A DNA stretch of 51,629 nucleotides, from the NCBI GenBank assembly GCA_017454265.1, contig JAFTDJ010000027.1:1-51629 (forward strand), written 5' to 3'. The notes under the pieces were generated by a model. It saw only the letters and a program-made list of their open reading frames with translations, searched no databases and had not been told where the DNA came from. This document shows, piece after piece, positions 49,971 through 51,629 of the stretch (the first letter of the stretch is position 1; every line of letters starts with the position of its first letter). The position numbers and the translations under genes were made by a program. The DNA is from Bacteroidales bacterium (GTDB lineage: Bacteria; Bacteroidota; Bacteroidia; Bacteroidales; UBA932).

Positions 49971-50942
49971 ATGAATATGAATCTTAAGTTTTTTGCGGCT
50001 TTTGCCGCCGTGGCGGTTTTATCTGCCCCTGCATTTGCCCAACAGTCTGCCCGCCGCAACAATGAGGACTCCAGGCGTCAGACCCAGAAAGTCGAAAGGC
50101 AGCAGACCAGAGTGGACAAGAACCAGAAGCCCACTAATATCACCAATCAGCCGGTAACGGACCAGAAGGTCCGCCAGGCCCAAAGCAGCAATCCTTACGG
50201 CAACGGCAACCGGCCTCCGACCGGGGGAGTCGGCAACCGGCCTCCGACCGGGGGAGTCGGCAATCAGCCTCCGACCGGGAATCGTCCGAATACCGGTGGC
50301 AATCAGCCGCCGACCGGGGGAGTCGGCAATCAGCCTCCGACCGGGAATCGTCCGAATACCGGTGGTAGTCAGCCGCCGAGCGGAGGCAATCAGCCTTCCG
50401 GAGGCTATGGCAACCAGCCGCCGGTGGGTAACCAGCCGCCGAGCGGAAACCGCCCTCCAACAGGTAATTATCCTCCTTCGGAAGGCTACGGCAACCGCCC
50501 TCCAATGCCTCCGGCCATCGATTACAGCCGCTCTCAGATATTCGAACGTACCAATGCCTCCAACATAGTGGTTTACACCACTTTCCGTACAAAGGAAGAG
50601 GCCTACGACTATATCGACCGACTGCTCTTCGTAAAGTCTTACACCGTGAACTCTTACGGAAACAATTATAATTGGCTCCAAACCGACGTGGCCTTTATTC
50701 CTACTCCCTTTGATTGGACCAACCCTATGACTCACAATCAGTTCCGTATGAAGTTCTACATTACCAGGAGTTTTGGCGAGATAAGAGTGAGCATTACTGC
50801 CGACTGGCGAGAGTCCTACCTTTCAAACGGATTCTCCAGTCTTCGTTTCCAGCCCAGTGACCGCTACAGCACCTATTACGCCTGGAACGTACTGGAAGAT
50901 ATGGCCGCCAGCATTCCCCATACTCGTGTAGCCTATAGGTAG
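49971..50942 (+). CDS. Secreted Pro/Gly/Asn-repeat protein of unknown function
   Basis: The 323-residue protein has a signal peptide (VLSAPAFAQ, about 24) and a charged Arg/Gln-rich segment to about residue 70. A repeat region (about 77-180) is built from GNRPPTGGV and GNQPPTGNRPNTG units. A C-terminal domain of about 140 residues starts YSRSQIFERTNASNIVVY and is rich in aromatic residues; it is not recognised. The repeats may be a wall-spanning or mucin-like linker. It is the last gene of the 30-kb block, 6 bp after the transporter, and is followed by a 15-bp hairpin. Confidence 0.8.
   Translation: MNMNLKFFAAFAAVAVLSAPAFAQQSARRNNEDSRRQTQKVERQQTRVDKNQKPTNITNQPVTDQKVRQAQSSNPYGNGNRPPTGGVGNRPPTGGVGNQPPTGNRPNTGGNQPPTGGVGNQPPTGNRPNTGGSQPPSGGNQPSGGYGNQPPVGNQPPSGNRPPTGNYPPSEGYGNRPPMPPAIDYSRSQIFERTNASNIVVYTTFRTKEEAYDYIDRLLFVKSYTVNSYGNNYNWLQTDVAFIPTPFDWTNPMTHNQFRMKFYITRSFGEIRVSITADWRESYLSNGFSSLRFQPSDRYSTYYAWNVLEDMAASIPHTRVAYR
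50205..50365 (+). repeat. Tandem repeats encoding Pro/Gly units
   Basis: Two exact 27-bp units (50205-50231 and 50232-50258) are followed by a 66-bp period whose 45-bp core is identical at 50255-50299 and 50321-50365. All units keep frame (multiples of 3). Near-identity at the DNA level implies recent expansion and likely length variation between strains. More degenerate units continue to about 50510. Confidence 0.9.
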
Positions 50943-50967
50943 TCGCCGGTTTGGCAGGCGGACTGAA

Positions 50968-51005
50968 CGGCAAAAGGAGGCAGACCACGTTGCCTCCTTT
51001 TGCCG
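50968..51005. terminator. Bidirectional terminator between the operon end and tRNA-Met
   Basis: A perfect 15-bp stem (50968-50982 with 50991-51005) with an 8-nt loop contains a T4 run within the stem on either strand. It begins directly at the 3' end of the minus-strand tRNA and lies 25 bp after the plus-strand gene. Confidence 0.8.
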
Positions 51006-51079
51006 TAGCGGGGGTGGGGCATGATCCCACGACCTCCGGATTATGAATCCGACGCTCTAACCAGCTGAGCTACCCCGCC
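51006..51079 (-). tRNA. tRNA-Met(CAU), elongator type
   Basis: The 74-nt cloverleaf has acceptor GGCGGGG/CCCCGCT (G1.U72 wobble) with discriminator A, D-stem GCTC/GAGC, and anticodon stem TCGGA/TCCGG enclosing TTCATAA, giving CAT. T-stem GTGGG/CCCAC encloses ATCATGC instead of the usual TTCRANY. The G1.U72 pair and lack of a GGG/CCC anticodon stem argue against the initiator; a lysidine-modified Ile-CAU identity is not excluded. No CCA is encoded. Confidence 0.9.
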
Positions 51080-51097
51080 ATCCTGTAGAATGGACTG

Positions 51098-51127
51098 CAA
51101 AGATAGGTTAAAAAATTGAATTCGCAA
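51098..51127 (-). promoter_or_regulatory. Promoter of tRNA-Met
   Basis: On the minus strand TTG (51127-51125), a 19-bp spacer and TATCTTTG (51105-51098) match the consensus fully. The box is 18 bp before the tRNA 5' end. Confidence 0.85.
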
Positions 51128-51135
51128 GCGCAAAC

Positions 51136-51166
51136 TTTGATATTTGAGAAATAATTTCTACCTTTG
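51136..51166 (+). promoter_or_regulatory. Promoter of the rplM operon
   Basis: TTTG (51136-51139), 19 bp and TACCTTTG (51159-51166) match the consensus. It is divergent from the tRNA-Met promoter, with only 8 bp between the two -33 elements. The leader of about 55 nt contains a small hairpin, CCCTA (51171-51175) with TAGGG (51183-51187). Confidence 0.85.
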
Positions 51167-51225
51167 CGTCCCCTATTTTGTGTAGGGATCGCAATAATAG
51201 TATTAACCATTTAAAGATCAAGACA

Positions 51226-51629
51226 GTGGACACACAAAGCTACAAAACACTCTCTCTGAACAAAGAGACTGTGAACACGGAGTGGGTCGTCATTGATGCG
51301 ACGGATCTCGCACTTGGTCGTCTGGCCTCCCGCGTGGCTCTTGTCCTTCGTGGCAAGACCAAGCCCGGCTTCACCCCCAACGTGGATTGCGGTGACAATG
51401 TCATCGTCATCAACGCTGAGAAAGTTGCCCTGGGTGGCAAGAAGATGACCGACCGCGTGTACACGCGTTATACCGGATATCCCGGCGGACAGCGTTTCAC
51501 CACGCCCAAGGAGATCCTCCAGAAGAGGCCGGCCGAACTCGTAAGGCGAGCAGTCAAGGGTATGCTCCCCAAGAACCGTCTTGGCAGCAAGATCCTCGGA
51601 AATCTGCACGTGTATGCAGGTCCTGAGCA
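51226..51629 (+). CDS. rplM: 50S ribosomal protein L13 (partial, 3' end outside window)
   Basis: The frame from GTG at 51226 reads MDTQSYKTLSLNKETV, then WVVIDATDLALGRLASRVA, VDCGDNVIVINAEKVALGGKK, YTGYPGGQRFTTPKEIL and VKGMLPKNRLGSKIL, all diagnostic of L13. Bacteroidota L13 proteins start MDTxSYKT, which supports the GTG start. About 134 codons are present before the right edge. rpsI and rpsB would be expected next. L13 is an early-assembling 23S rRNA binder. Confidence 0.95.
   Translation, partial: MDTQSYKTLSLNKETVNTEWVVIDATDLALGRLASRVALVLRGKTKPGFTPNVDCGDNVIVINAEKVALGGKKMTDRVYTRYTGYPGGQRFTTPKEILQKRPAELVRRAVKGMLPKNRLGSKILGNLHVYAGPE

Overview
The window is a GC-rich chromosomal segment from a Bacteroidales bacterium, most likely a gut or rumen type. 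The evidence is a SusC/SusD pair, many lipoproteins, Bacteroidota-type promoters (TTTG, about 19-20 bp, TAnnTTTG), genes without clear Shine-Dalgarno sites, and an L13 gene that starts with GTG. No insertion sequence, CRISPR array or prophage is visible. The genus cannot be assigned from the sequence alone.

Layout: 1-2640 is the end of the alpha ribosomal operon (rpsM end, rpsK, rpsD, rpoA, rplQ, terminator). 2689-4902 is a K+-dependent membrane pyrophosphatase followed by paired hairpins. 5187-8973 holds a small membrane export-type protein divergent from a PfkB (adenosine-type) kinase, which leads into an NfnA/NfnB-like pair. 8939-12519 on the minus strand is a serine-type sulfatase translationally coupled to a fused AroD-AroA enzyme. 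12595-15599 holds tRNA-Leu, an orphan NMT1/THI5-like binding protein and a Cache-HAMP-PP2C (RsbU-like) phosphatase. 15613-18125 on the minus strand is a FeoA-FeoB fusion with its Cys-rich partner. 18327-20879 is a GH92 alpha-mannosidase.

From 20973 to 50942, 18 co-directional genes with tiny gaps or ATGA overlaps form an apparent 30-kb operon. It begins with susC/susD and a ceramidase-like lipoprotein. Two GH20 hexosaminidases and a MurNAc-6-phosphate etherase (MurQ) follow. Next come a lamin-tail/GHL putative glycosidase, a 1,733-residue repeat lipoprotein, a transglutaminase-type lipoprotein and a second GHL lipoprotein. A MurK-like kinase, a sugar MFS transporter, an Ntn amidase, a GltS glutamate symporter and a fused M20-aminopeptidase C protein come after these. 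The operon ends with a glycerophosphodiesterase, a G3P-type transporter and a Pro/Gly-repeat protein.

The best candidate for an undescribed system is this operon. Its MurQ, MurK-like and transporter genes resemble a MurNAc/GlcNAc salvage route. The giant lipoprotein, the transglutaminase and the two GHL proteins resemble, from memory of the families, pseudomurein-binding-repeat proteins, pseudomurein endoisopeptidases and secreted glycosidases of methanogens. Read together it looks like a locus for harvesting prokaryotic cell envelopes: peptidoglycan, possibly archaeal pseudomurein, plus glycerophosphate polymers. This is inference and depends on profile searches listed under the findings.

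The window ends with a bidirectional hairpin, a minus-strand tRNA-Met and the start of the rplM operon.
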